A stretch of 10,153 bases of DNA, taken from positions 1 through 10,153 of the forward strand of contig DRZW01000005.1 in the NCBI GenBank assembly GCA_011380105.1. The letters are read 5' to 3'. The position numbers and the translations under genes were made by a program. The notes beneath the pieces were generated by a model, which made no database searches, had not been told where the DNA came from, and worked only from the letters and a program-made list of their open reading frames with translations. Positions 1 through 6,593 of the stretch are shown one piece after another. Position 1 is the first letter of the stretch; every line of letters starts with the position of its first letter. Source of the stretch: Halothiobacillaceae bacterium (GTDB taxonomy: Bacteria > Pseudomonadota > Gammaproteobacteria > Halothiobacillales > Halothiobacillaceae).

Positions 1-129
1 CTCTTATACCGGGCGTTATTTAAAGAAATTGCTGTAGTGGCATTAGCTGGCCATTCCACCTTAGCAGAGCGTTTTGCCCAGAGAAACGGCTTTAAGTCCG
101 CTGCTTTGTTAGCGACACGGCTTGGCTGA
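1..129 (+). CDS. C-terminal end of an unidentified protein (partial)
   Basis: The first plus-strand frame is open from the window edge to a TGA at 127-129, giving 42 residues; the start lies outside the window. The peptide begins LLYRALFKEIAVV and ends LLATRLG. It mixes hydrophobic, basic and alanine residues, as in a helical C-terminus of a soluble protein. I recognise no family. The two other plus frames are closed within 40 bases, which mildly favours this one. It converges on thrC, whose stop is 200 bases further on. The frame is short enough that a chance ORF cannot be excluded. Confidence 0.35.
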   Translation, partial: LLYRALFKEIAVVALAGHSTLAERFAQRNGFKSAALLATRLG

Positions 130-297
130 AGTGGATTTAGTGGCCTGCTTGTGCCACTGCAGGGCAGGGATTAAGGGCACCAGGCTTGCGATCAACCAGA
201 TGCGGATGGATAAGCCACAGCCGGTGTAGGTGTGAATCTGGCTTAAAACGCCCAGATAGAGCAGGTTGACTGACAGTCTAGATATGACAAACCCCGG
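109..297 (-). pseudogene. Possible remnant of a membrane-protein gene
   Basis: Downstream of thrC on the same strand, a 62-codon frame is open from just after a TAA (300-298) to a TAA at 111-109. It has a credible hydrophobic stretch (LSIRIWLIASLVPLIPAL, about residues 29-46) followed by a short basic tail, and its third codon positions are rich in G and C. It contains no ATG, and no GTG or TTG before the hydrophobic stretch, and thrC leaves no room upstream, so it cannot be an intact gene as it stands. It overlaps the end of the opposing frame by 21 bases. It may be the degraded tail of a membrane protein, or chance; the family is unknown. Confidence 0.2.
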
Positions 298-330
298 TTA
301 GATTGCCGGCGTTGACCATTGCTTGGCGGT

Positions 331-1497
331 TTAGTCCATAAAGCCGGTGATAGCATTGCGTACCGATTCTAAATCGGCATCCACGGTAACCATGGTGGCT
401 TTTTCCACGCCCGGCATTTCGCCGTTACATTGGCCGATGGCGGTATCCGGGTCTTTTAAGCCGTTACCGGTTAGGGTTAGCACAATGCTAGAGCCATCCT
501 CGATCTTGCCGGCGTTAAGGTCGTTAATCAGCCCGGCTAATGAGGCGGCGGAAGCCGGTTCGCAGAACACGCCTTCATGCTGGGTGAGCAAACGTTGGGC
601 GGCGAGGATTTCTTCATCGGAAACCTCGGCAAACCAGCCACCGGATTCTTCTACGACCTTCCAGGCACGATCCCAGCTTTGCGGATGGCCGATGCGGATG
701 GCGGTAGCCACAGTTTCGGGGTTGTCGATCATCTCGCCACGCATAAACGGGGCAGAACCGGTGGCCTGGTAGCCGAGCATTTTCGGACGCTTGCCGGTAA
801 TCGAGCCGCCTGCATAAGGACTTTTTCCATCACCGAAGTCACAGGCTCCGGTGACATGATCATCAGGGCTGGCGATATATTCACAGTAACCAATCCAGTG
901 AGCGGTGATGTTACCGGCATTGCCCACCGGCAGGCAGTGATAATCCGGAGCGCGGCCTAGCTCTTCGATGATCTCGAAGGCGGCGGTCTTTTGGCCCTGC
1001 AAACGGTAGGGATTGACGGAGTTGACGATGGCAACCGGAGCATGATTGGCCACCTCTTTAACCAAGCGCATGCCATCATCGAAATTACCGCGAATCTGCA
1101 TGATTTTCGCTCCGTACATCATCGCCTGGGCGAGTTTACCCATGGCAATCTTGCCATCTGGGATAATCACAAACGCGGTGATGCCAGCTCGGGCGGCATA
1201 GGCGGCAGCGGCAGCGGAGGTGTTGCCAGTTGAGGCACAGATAATGGCTTTCGAGCCCTCCTCTACCGCTTTAGTTACCGCCATGGTCATGCCGCGGTCC
1301 TTGAATGAACCGGTGGGGTTAAGTCCTTCGTACTTGGCGTAGATCTCCACCTTGCGGCCTAATTTTTTAGGCAGGTTTTGCAGGCGAATGAGCGGGGTTG
1401 CGCCCTCACCTAAGCTGATCAGACGGGTGTCATCAGAAAGCGGCAGGCGGTCACGATAGCGGTCTAGCAGGCCTGTATAGCGGGCGTGGTGTATCAT
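331..1497 (-). CDS. thrC: Threonine synthase, short (Bacillus-like) form
   Basis: This is the PLP enzyme that converts O-phospho-L-homoserine to L-threonine and phosphate, the last step of threonine synthesis, in the cytoplasm. From the ATG at 1497 it has 388 residues. The N-terminus (RYTGLLDRYRDRLP, then LGEGATPL) is typical of the short family. The PLP lysine is K66 in NPTGSFKDRG, the substrate loop ASTGNTS is at 89-95, the cofactor phosphate loop GNAGNI at 192-197, and a C-terminal TGNGLKDP motif at about 343-350. The frame extends upstream to a TTG at 1530, but the ATG is preferred because it gives the family N-terminus and has GTGAG/GAGAA just before it. A segment of about 20 extra residues (about 212-237) lies before MLGYQATGSAP. 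It is the last gene of a minus-strand series, about 104 bases after the MTI phosphorylase stop, and may also have its own promoter there. No terminator was seen after it. Confidence 0.95.
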   Translation of the reverse strand: MIHHARYTGLLDRYRDRLPLSDDTRLISLGEGATPLIRLQNLPKKLGRKVEIYAKYEGLNPTGSFKDRGMTMAVTKAVEEGSKAIICASTGNTSAAAAAYAARAGITAFVIIPDGKIAMGKLAQAMMYGAKIMQIRGNFDDGMRLVKEVANHAPVAIVNSVNPYRLQGQKTAAFEIIEELGRAPDYHCLPVGNAGNITAHWIGYCEYIASPDDHVTGACDFGDGKSPYAGGSITGKRPKMLGYQATGSAPFMRGEMIDNPETVATAIRIGHPQSWDRAWKVVEESGGWFAEVSDEEILAAQRLLTQHEGVFCEPASAASLAGLINDLNAGKIEDGSSIVLTLTGNGLKDPDTAIGQCNGEMPGVEKATMVTVDADLESVRNAITGFMD

Positions 1498-1501
1498 GCA
1501 G

Positions 1502-1508
1502 TTCTCAC
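1502..1508 (-). promoter_or_regulatory. Ribosome binding site deciding the thrC start
   Basis: The minus strand reads GTGAGAA, followed by CTGC and the ATG at 1497. The match to the anti-Shine-Dalgarno sequence is moderate and the spacing slightly short. No comparable purine block precedes the in-frame TTG at 1530, so this site supports the shorter protein. Confidence 0.45.
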
Positions 1509-1601
1509 AAAGCAGTTTTGTCCGGGCCAAGGCCGGGTGAATTTGGAAGTTATTTTACTGGTTCTGAGCAACAAAGAAAGTGCTACCTGTTTTATGGGCA
1601 A

Positions 1602-2372
1602 TCAGTCTTGATCCGGACAGATAGCCGGATCACGGTGCGCGAGCATATAAACCAGCATAGCACGCACGGTATCCATAGAGTCGCGGAAGGTGTCATTCAT
1701 CTCGCTGATGGATAGGCGCTCGGTGGCCTGATCAGCTGCGGCATTGTTGATCAACACGTTCAATGCAGCATAATCAAGCGCAGCTTCGCGCGCTAAAGCC
1801 GCCTCAGGCATGCCGGTCATGCCGATCACATCGCAGCCATCTTGACTGATCTTATGCACTTCGGCCAAGGTTTCCAGCCGCGGGCCTTGCCGGGCACCAT
1901 AGACACCGCCATCATGGATAGGCACATCAAGGGCGTTGGCCGTGCGTAAAAAGGCTTCACGCAGCGGCTGGGTATAGGGGTAACGAAAATCAATATGGGT
2001 GACCGCTGTCAGATCACCTTCAAAGAAGGTCGCGCCACGATTATGGGTATAGTCGATAATCTGATCGGGGACGAGTAAATCGCCCGGATGCAGACCGGGG
2101 CGCACTGCAGTCACCGCGCCGATCGCTAACACCCGCTTGATGCCTAGCTCACGCAAAGCCCAGATATTAGCGCGGTAGTTAATTTGGTGTGGCGGAATGC
2201 GGTGGTTATAGCCGTGGCGCGGAAGAAACACCACCTCGCAACCAGCCAACTCGCCGATGGTAAACGGCCCGGAGGGTTCACCGTAGGGCGTGGCAAACAC
2301 TTTATGGCGGATAGATTTGATCTCTTTAATATTGGAAAGGCCGGTGCCGCCTATAATCGCCAATTTAGCCAT
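1602..2372 (-). CDS. S-methyl-5'-thioinosine phosphorylase (MTAP/PNP family)
   Basis: This 256-residue protein belongs to the trimeric purine nucleoside phosphorylase/MTAP family. The likely reaction is phosphorolysis of 5'-methylthioinosine to hypoxanthine and 5-methylthioribose-1-phosphate, salvaging the by-product of polyamine and homoserine-lactone synthesis. Visible motifs are the phosphate loop IGGTGL (7-12), the RHG..H..PPH..NYRAN block (52-69), QGPRLET (162-168) and MTGMPEAALARE (185-196), which in the family contacts ribose and the methylthio group. At the base-binding position it has INNAAAD (208-214), whereas adenine-specific MTAPs have a TDYD-type acidic motif; this points to a 6-oxopurine substrate, as shown for P. 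aeruginosa PA3004. The ATG follows a strong AGGAG that overlaps the nagZ stop, only 8 bases away, so translation is probably coupled to nagZ. Being MTAP with adenine specificity is the main alternative. Confidence 0.85.
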   Translation of the reverse strand: MAKLAIIGGTGLSNIKEIKSIRHKVFATPYGEPSGPFTIGELAGCEVVFLPRHGYNHRIPPHQINYRANIWALRELGIKRVLAIGAVTAVRPGLHPGDLLVPDQIIDYTHNRGATFFEGDLTAVTHIDFRYPYTQPLREAFLRTANALDVPIHDGGVYGARQGPRLETLAEVHKISQDGCDVIGMTGMPEAALAREAALDYAALNVLINNAAADQATERLSISEMNDTFRDSMDTVRAMLVYMLAHRDPAICPDQD

Positions 2373-2377
2373 ATCTT

Positions 2378-2383
2378 CTCCTA
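2378..2383 (-). promoter_or_regulatory. Ribosome binding site of the MTI phosphorylase, overlapping the nagZ stop
   Basis: The minus strand reads TAGGAG, where TAG is the nagZ stop codon and AGGAG is a strong Shine-Dalgarno sequence 5 bases before the ATG at 2372. Ribosomes ending nagZ would sit on this site, which suggests coupled translation. Confidence 0.7.
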
Positions 2384-3442
2384 ATCCATGCCGGGAAATA
2401 GATCGGGCGGCTCTTCACCCAATTGTTCAATCCAGCGCAATGCTTGTTTATATTCGGGCTTATAAGGCAGTGATTCGAATGCGATATGCCCGCCGTGGCC
2501 AAACAAATGGCCTAAGCGCGCTTCACGCTGCGGGTTGATCTCCGGGGCCAGTTGCGCCAACACCGCATCGACCGCCTCAGGGTGGTTGCATACCAATGCC
2601 ATATCCACCCCGGCGGCTAGGGCTTTTTCCACCCGCGCTGGGATATCGCCCACAACTGATGCGCCTTCCATGGATAGATCATCAGTCAGCACCGCACCCT
2701 GGTAGCCCCACTGCTGGCGCAGTATCTGATTAATCCACACCGTTGAGAACCCGGCGGGTAGTGCATCCACTTCAGGATAGGTTACATGTGAAACCATCAG
2801 ACCGGGAATAAAACGCTCTGCCAAAGCTCGAAACGGACGTAAATCGGTTTTCTCAATCTCAGAGAAAGATCGCTTATCGACCGGGTGGGCGATGTGCGAA
2901 TCAGCCGCTACCGCGCCATGACCGGGGTAATGCTTGCCCACGGCGGCCATGCCGGCTTTTTTCATGCCTTCAATATAGCTGATTGCCAAGGCAATAACCG
3001 CGTCAGGATGGGCATCAAAGGCCCGATCACCAATCACACCGCTAATACCACGGTCTAAATCGAGTACCGGGGCGAAGCTGATATCAACCTGTATGGCCCG
3101 AAGCTGGGCGGCCATCAACCAGCCAATAGACAGCGCGGCTTTAAGCCCAGCCTGCTGATCTTGGGCGAATAATGCCCCGATGCGCCCCATTGCAGGCAGT
3201 TTGACAAAACCATCACCCACAAACCGCTGCACCCGTCCCCCTTCCTGATCCACCGCAATCAGAAGATGCGGGCGGCGCAGCGCTCGGATTTCAGCGACGA
3301 GTTCAGCAATCTGTTGGCGATGCTCAAAATGCCGGGCGAACAAAATCACCCCGCCCACTGCCGGATGTAACAGGCGTTTGCGGTCCGCCGGGGTTATTTC
3401 CGCCCCCGGCAGATCGATCATTAGCGGGCCTAGTGCGCGCAC
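2381..3442 (-). CDS. nagZ: Beta-N-acetylhexosaminidase NagZ (GH3 family)
   Basis: This is a cytoplasmic family 3 glycoside hydrolase that removes N-acetylglucosamine from anhydro-muropeptides during peptidoglycan recycling; in bacteria with inducible AmpC the product also signals beta-lactam stress. It has 353 residues, the usual size of the single-domain gammaproteobacterial form. Visible motifs are the N-terminal GPLMIDLPG (5-13), VDQEGGRVQR (64-73), KHYPGHG (170-176), the DSH catalytic dyad (D181, H183) and TDDLSMEGA (253-261), whose first aspartate, D254, is the expected nucleophile. The start is GTG at 3442, placing the conserved GPLMIDL near the N-terminus, with AAGGA 8 bases upstream. 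It starts 43 bases after the membrane sensor-like gene and is followed 8 bases later by the MTI phosphorylase, so the three are probably cotranscribed. Confidence 0.95.
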   Translation of the reverse strand: MRALGPLMIDLPGAEITPADRKRLLHPAVGGVILFARHFEHRQQIAELVAEIRALRRPHLLIAVDQEGGRVQRFVGDGFVKLPAMGRIGALFAQDQQAGLKAALSIGWLMAAQLRAIQVDISFAPVLDLDRGISGVIGDRAFDAHPDAVIALAISYIEGMKKAGMAAVGKHYPGHGAVAADSHIAHPVDKRSFSEIEKTDLRPFRALAERFIPGLMVSHVTYPEVDALPAGFSTVWINQILRQQWGYQGAVLTDDLSMEGASVVGDIPARVEKALAAGVDMALVCNHPEAVDAVLAQLAPEINPQREARLGHLFGHGGHIAFESLPYKPEYKQALRWIEQLGEEPPDLFPGMD

Positions 3443-3485
3443 AGTGTTTGTCCTTCGTTATTAAGCCGATTCCAGAGCCAAACTG

Positions 3486-4448
3486 CTAATGGCGTTTATC
3501 GCGTTTATGGTTACCTGAGATTGCACGCTCGGCTAGGGAACCCAGATAAACATACAGCCCCAGCGCAATTAACAGCGCTGCTGCTGAGAATACCATCAAC
3601 GAGGCGTTAATCCCTTCATCGGAGTAGCCCATTGAGACCTTAAACATAGTCAGCAGGCCTTCGATCAGAATCGCGACCAAAATAGCAGCCACAAAACGGG
3701 TCATGGTGCGCCGGACGGTACTGTGCCGATGCACATCTTTCTCTAGCAGCACTTCTTCTTCGAAAATGGTTTTGGCCAGATCAAAAACCGCCATAGCTAG
3801 GGTAAGGATTACGATCACCTCGAAGGGTTTTAATCGCACCTCCGAGACCCACCCTGGTTCCATTAAAGAGGTGATCAGCTCACTCATACTTGAATAAAAC
3901 AACACCCCGGCTACTAACAGCATCGCCATAGCAAACACGCCATATAACAGCCGGAATACGGGTTCAGCGCGCTGGCGCAGGGTGTCGCCGAGCAGAAAGC
4001 TCATCATCGCCTCAAGATCTACATCCACCACCAAATAACCAATAGCGTCTCCGCGGCGTACCCGGATTGTGGCCGAAACGCATAAATCACGCGAGGCGCT
4101 GGAAAGATACGGCTCGGTTAAATAAACGCCTTCGCAATCACGGGCATGATAGAAATAAGGCCGCTGGCTGCGATCTATCCCCTCACCCTTGCCCGGTTCT
4201 TTGCTAACAAAGCCGCTTTCATCGGCGCCGTATTCAGCAATCTGAATGCCATCTTTGTTTAAGGCATAAATCAGATCAACAAACGGATACATTGAGATCA
4301 CCCGCTCGGTGACCCGACGTAACGCGCTCTGATCCTCGAGCAGACGCGGCTCAGCGATCCCGGTGATGATAGACTCAATTAGTTCACGCACAGCCTGAGC
4401 GTGCTCGTGATAACGTTCAATGGTGCTGATGTAATTAGCCGAGGACAT
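3486..4448 (-). CDS. Cache/PDC-like sensor domain protein with four C-terminal membrane helices
   Basis: This 320-residue protein has no recognised output domain. Residues about 40-150 look like a Cache/PDC ligand-binding domain: VDLIYALNKDGIQIA (57-71), a DRSQRPYFYHA segment (92-102), a TEPYLSS segment (111-117), then GYLVVDVDL (137-145). Hydrophobic segments follow at about 167-187, 208-228, 252-269 and 282-303, with a basic C-terminus. There is no N-terminal signal peptide or anchor. Positive charges cluster in the loop between helices 2 and 3 (HRHSTVRRTMTR) and at the C-terminus, so the positive-inside rule puts both ends, and the Cache domain, in the cytoplasm. The last three helices loosely recall PsiE-type membrane proteins, which is a weak inference. 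The ATG at 4448 has only a distant AGGG upstream. It is the first gene of the series leading to nagZ. Its ligand and role are unknown. Confidence 0.75.
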   Translation of the reverse strand: MSSANYISTIERYHEHAQAVRELIESIITGIAEPRLLEDQSALRRVTERVISMYPFVDLIYALNKDGIQIAEYGADESGFVSKEPGKGEGIDRSQRPYFYHARDCEGVYLTEPYLSSASRDLCVSATIRVRRGDAIGYLVVDVDLEAMMSFLLGDTLRQRAEPVFRLLYGVFAMAMLLVAGVLFYSSMSELITSLMEPGWVSEVRLKPFEVIVILTLAMAVFDLAKTIFEEEVLLEKDVHRHSTVRRTMTRFVAAILVAILIEGLLTMFKVSMGYSDEGINASLMVFSAAALLIALGLYVYLGSLAERAISGNHKRDKRH

Positions 4449-4500
4449 TGTGTTTATACCCTGATATGTGTGGCAGATGCCGCATTCTACTGGTCAAACC

Positions 4501-4517
4501 AACGCTGCGATAGCGTT
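4501..4517. repeat. Perfect inverted repeat upstream of the sensor-like gene
   Basis: The sequence AACGCT-GCGAT-AGCGTT is a perfect 6-base inverted repeat around a 5-base centre. It lies 53 bases upstream of the sensor-like gene and just beyond the terminator of the opposite unit. It could be an operator or a small hairpin; no T tract follows on either strand that would make it a convincing terminator. Confidence 0.4.
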
Positions 4518-4527
4518 TGAATTTGGC

Positions 4528-4552
4528 AAAAAAAAGCGCCCGAAACGGGCGC
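4528..4552 (-). terminator. Intrinsic terminator of the queF-kinase unit
   Basis: Read on the minus strand, a 7-base G+C-rich stem (GCGCCCG, loop TTT, CGGGCGC) is followed directly by eight T residues. This is a textbook rho-independent terminator for transcription coming from queF and the ribulose kinase. It lies 254 bases after the kinase stop and 94 bases after the small ORF stop, so the transcript has a sizeable 3' region. Confidence 0.9.
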
Positions 4553-4579
4553 CAAACAGGAGGAGTCAGAAGCGCCAAT

Positions 4580-4598
4580 CTTGCGCAAGCAATGCTTG
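4580..4598. repeat. Overlapping palindromes in the 3' region of the kinase unit
   Basis: CTTGCGCAAG (4580-4589) is a perfect 10-base palindrome, and CAAGC-AAT-GCTTG (4586-4598) is a 5-base stem with a 3-base loop sharing its right half. The two structures exclude each other in RNA. They lie between the small ORF and the terminator. No function can be assigned. Confidence 0.35.
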
Positions 4599-4645
4599 TG
4601 TGTGAATGGCATCCAACACAGTCAAAAATATGCCAGACTGATGTT

Positions 4646-4813
4646 TCAGTTTCGTGGCAATAGCCAAATCGCCATAACGCTTGCCTTATCCGCCAGCAGT
4701 TTGGTTAATAACTTTAATATGGGGCGGCTTTGGGCGTTTTCAATCCCATCAAGACCGCTTTCCGGGCAATGGGTGAAGTCATCGCGCCAAAGCGGGCAAC
4801 GGGCTTTATCCAT
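4646..4813 (-). CDS. Possible small protein overlapping the end of the kinase gene
   Basis: An ATG at 4813 sits in the sequence ATGGATAA, so the frame overlaps the kinase stop codon by 8 bases, an arrangement typical of translational coupling. It encodes 55 residues starting MDKARCPLWRDDF and ending MAIWLLPRN, with two cysteines (C6, C16) and a hydrophobic, helix-like second half (ILKLLTKLLADKASVMAIW). Codon use resembles the neighbouring genes. It lies inside the transcript that ends at the terminator at 4528-4552. A GGAG is present but 14 bases before the ATG, further than usual. An in-frame GTG at 4828 would add five residues. I recognise no family; it may be a real small protein, or a chance frame after the kinase. 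Confidence 0.35.
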   Translation of the reverse strand: MDKARCPLWRDDFTHCPESGLDGIENAQSRPILKLLTKLLADKASVMAIWLLPRN

Positions 4814-6044
4814 CCGTGCTACGTTCACTCCAGGCTAGCCGTGCCGCACCCACCGCTGGCGATCCTTGCTCAGCCTGGGTCACCGGCACGCGCAAAAACC
4901 CGGCGCGAATAGCCGTAAATGCAGCATTCGCACCGCCCCCGCCACTGGTTAAGACCCGGGTCACATCGGGTGCGCCGAGCTTGGCAAAACGCTGATAGCC
5001 CAGCGCTTCAATGCGTGCCATGCCGCGCAACAAACCGGCTAAAAACGCCACTGGATCATCCGGTCGCGGGGTTATGCGCGAGCGCATCATCGGTGCATGC
5101 ACAGGAAAGCGTTCGCCTCGTCCGGCCAGCGGCCAGTAACCCAAGGTATCGGGCGCAGTGGTGTTAATCTGCGAACTTAGTTGCGCGAGTTTTTGATCAG
5201 AGAAATACTGTCGCAGCACCGCCCCCCCGGTATTTGAGGCGCCACTAACCGCAAAGCCTTCGCCAAAGCGATGACTGTACACCCCGCTATTGCGGCAAAA
5301 CACCGGGTTGGGGCTGATCAACTTTAAGGCCAGCGTGCTGCCCAGACTACTCACCCCCGTACCCGGCGTACGCGCACCTGTGGCCCAAAGCGCGGCCATA
5401 GAATCGGTGGTGCCGGCATGTATTTGTGTTGCCAAGGGAAGTTGCAAACGCCGCGCCATTTCAGGCTTAATGCCCGCCACCACCGCGCCGGGTTTAACCA
5501 ATGGCGCACAAAGCGCTGGATAACGCTTTGCCAGAATCTTGGGCCATTGATTATCGATGGGGTCATAGCCGCTTTTTAAGGCGTTGTTGTAATCAGCACA
5601 GCGCTGCCCGGTCAGCCGCCAGACAAACCAGTCGGCTGGTGAGCAGGGCAGACCAGGATAGCGCTGCTGCAATGCCAGCGCCCGGTCGGCCGCTGCGGTC
5701 TGAAGATGCGCTGGCAGCCCGGCCCGATTGAGGTATCCCGAAGCATGGTAGTGATACATTAGCGCCGGGCTGCTCGCCTCGCCGTGTTTATCGGCCAGCA
5801 GCACCGTGCCCGAGGTGCCCGCACAACAAATGCCTGCAATCTGCTCGCGCCGCATCGGGGGCTGTTCAGCGAGCAGTTGCTCAAAACTACGCCACCAGCC
5901 CTCGGGCTGTTGTTGGTCAATGGCCAGCGCTACACCAGACTCATAACGACGCTCTGCCTGCCAGTGGCAAACCCCGTGTGCATCCACCGCCGCCACCCGC
6001 AGCCCGCTGGTGCCAATATCAACCCCAAGAATGCAGTGCGGCAT
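4806..6044 (-). CDS. D-ribulose kinase-like FGGY carbohydrate kinase (plant XK-1/cyanobacterial type)
   Basis: This 412-residue cytoplasmic sugar kinase probably phosphorylates D-ribulose with ATP to D-ribulose 5-phosphate. It is shorter than xylulokinases and glycerol kinases (about 480-500) but matches the subfamily of Arabidopsis XK-1 and Synechococcus Synpcc7942_2462, described as D-ribulose kinases. Shared features, compared from memory, are LGVDIGTSGLR (6-16), CAGTSGTVLL (74-83), DYNNALKSGYDP (151-162), AGTTDSMAA (210-218) with probable catalytic base D214, SSLGSTLALKL (232-242), GVYSHR (254-259), SGASNTGGAVLRQ (267-279), GERFP (310-314) and the nucleotide-binding TSGGGGAN (366-373). 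The protein appears complete. It starts 12 bases after the queF stop with no clear Shine-Dalgarno, suggesting coupling to queF. Automated annotation may call it xylulokinase; the exact sugar remains inferred. Confidence 0.85.
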   Translation of the reverse strand: MPHCILGVDIGTSGLRVAAVDAHGVCHWQAERRYESGVALAIDQQQPEGWWRSFEQLLAEQPPMRREQIAGICCAGTSGTVLLADKHGEASSPALMYHYHASGYLNRAGLPAHLQTAAADRALALQQRYPGLPCSPADWFVWRLTGQRCADYNNALKSGYDPIDNQWPKILAKRYPALCAPLVKPGAVVAGIKPEMARRLQLPLATQIHAGTTDSMAALWATGARTPGTGVSSLGSTLALKLISPNPVFCRNSGVYSHRFGEGFAVSGASNTGGAVLRQYFSDQKLAQLSSQINTTAPDTLGYWPLAGRGERFPVHAPMMRSRITPRPDDPVAFLAGLLRGMARIEALGYQRFAKLGAPDVTRVLTSGGGGANAAFTAIRAGFLRVPVTQAEQGSPAVGAARLAWSERSTDG

Positions 6045-6056
6045 AACCAGCCAAAC

Positions 6057-6446
6057 TTACGGTAGCGTTACTTTCGGTGCGGGTTCCCAGCCATCCTGTC
6101 GGTGTTCGACGATCACGTCGGTATAAATACCACCACGTACATTCCAGCGACCTGTCAGGCGCATATAGCGCGGCTGAGTGGCTTTAACCAAATCATTGAG
6201 AATGCCATTGGTCATCGCCTCATGAAAACCGCCTTCTTCGCGGAATGACCACATATACAGCTTTAACGATTTCAGCTCCACGCAGGTTTGATCGGGAACA
6301 TAATCGAGCACAAAGGTGGCAAAGTCCGGCTGACCGGTTTTCGGACACAGGCAGGTAAACTCGGGAATTTCCATGTGAATGGTATAGTCACGCTCCGGAT
6401 TCGGGTTCGGGAAGGTTTCCAGTGATTTGCTCGGTTGGGTTGACAT
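6057..6446 (-). CDS. queF: NADPH-dependent 7-cyano-7-deazaguanine reductase QueF (short, YkvM type)
   Basis: QueF reduces the nitrile of preQ0 to the amine preQ1, using two NADPH, in queuosine tRNA modification. The 129-residue protein is the single-domain form, like Bacillus subtilis QueF (about 165 residues), not the long duplicated form of E. coli. The catalytic cysteine is C34 in [10 protein letters not shown] and the acid/base aspartate is D41. The family signature ELKSLKLY is at 57-64, followed by FHE (74-76), PRY (92-94) and RGGI (104-107). The start ATG at 6446 is preceded by AAGG about 11 bases away. A TATAAT box lies about 60 bases upstream. It is the first gene of the unit containing the ribulose kinase and is divergent from smc, 147 bases away. 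I saw no preQ1 riboswitch in its leader. Confidence 0.96.
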   Translation of the reverse strand: MSTQPSKSLETFPNPNPERDYTIHMEIPEFTCLCPKTGQPDFATFVLDYVPDQTCVELKSLKLYMWSFREEGGFHEAMTNGILNDLVKATQPRYMRLTGRWNVRGGIYTDVIVEHRQDGWEPAPKVTLP

Positions 6447-6507
6447 AAAATGTGTTACCTTCAGTTAAACAGACGGTTAATCGGTTGGCTTGCGCCGCTG
6501 CGCTGCC

Positions 6508-6536
6508 ATTATAGGAAACTGATCAGACAATTACAG
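6508..6536 (-). promoter_or_regulatory. Probable promoter of queF
   Basis: On the minus strand a perfect -10 box TATAAT (6513-6508) lies about 60 bases before the queF ATG. At 17-base spacing the -35 position reads CTGTAA (6536-6531), matching three of six consensus bases. The -10 is strong and the -35 weak. No equally good promoter for the divergent smc gene was found in this 147-base region. Confidence 0.45.
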
Positions 6537-6593
6537 GGCCGCTTAAAAAACCCTTAGCGCAGCCTTCATATCGCAGCCGATCCAAATAAAATT

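Noticed and set aside
268..278. GACTGACAGTC inverted repeat downstream of thrC
   Set aside because: Too short to be a terminator stem and without a T tract; easily a chance occurrence.
1498..1530. Eleven-residue N-terminal extension of ThrC from a TTG at 1530
   Set aside because: It does not match the family N-terminus and lacks a ribosome binding site, while the ATG at 1497 has both.
1520..1540. GGCC-TT-GGCC repeat before thrC as a terminator
   Set aside because: The stem is only 4 bases, the 2-base loop is too tight, and no T tract follows.
4536..4577. Antiterminator pairing (GGCGC with GCGCC) near the terminator
   Set aside because: Only 5 base pairs, much weaker than the terminator stem, and there is no leader peptide or downstream gene to regulate.
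4806..6044. Xylulokinase or glycerol kinase, truncated at the C-terminus
   Set aside because: Length and motifs such as DYNNALKSGYDP and SGASNTGGAVLRQ fit the shorter ribulose kinase subfamily, and the C-terminal motifs are all present.
6447..6593. preQ1 riboswitch upstream of queF
   Set aside because: I looked for the C-rich pseudoknot stem and A-rich tail of a preQ1-I aptamer in the leader and did not find them.
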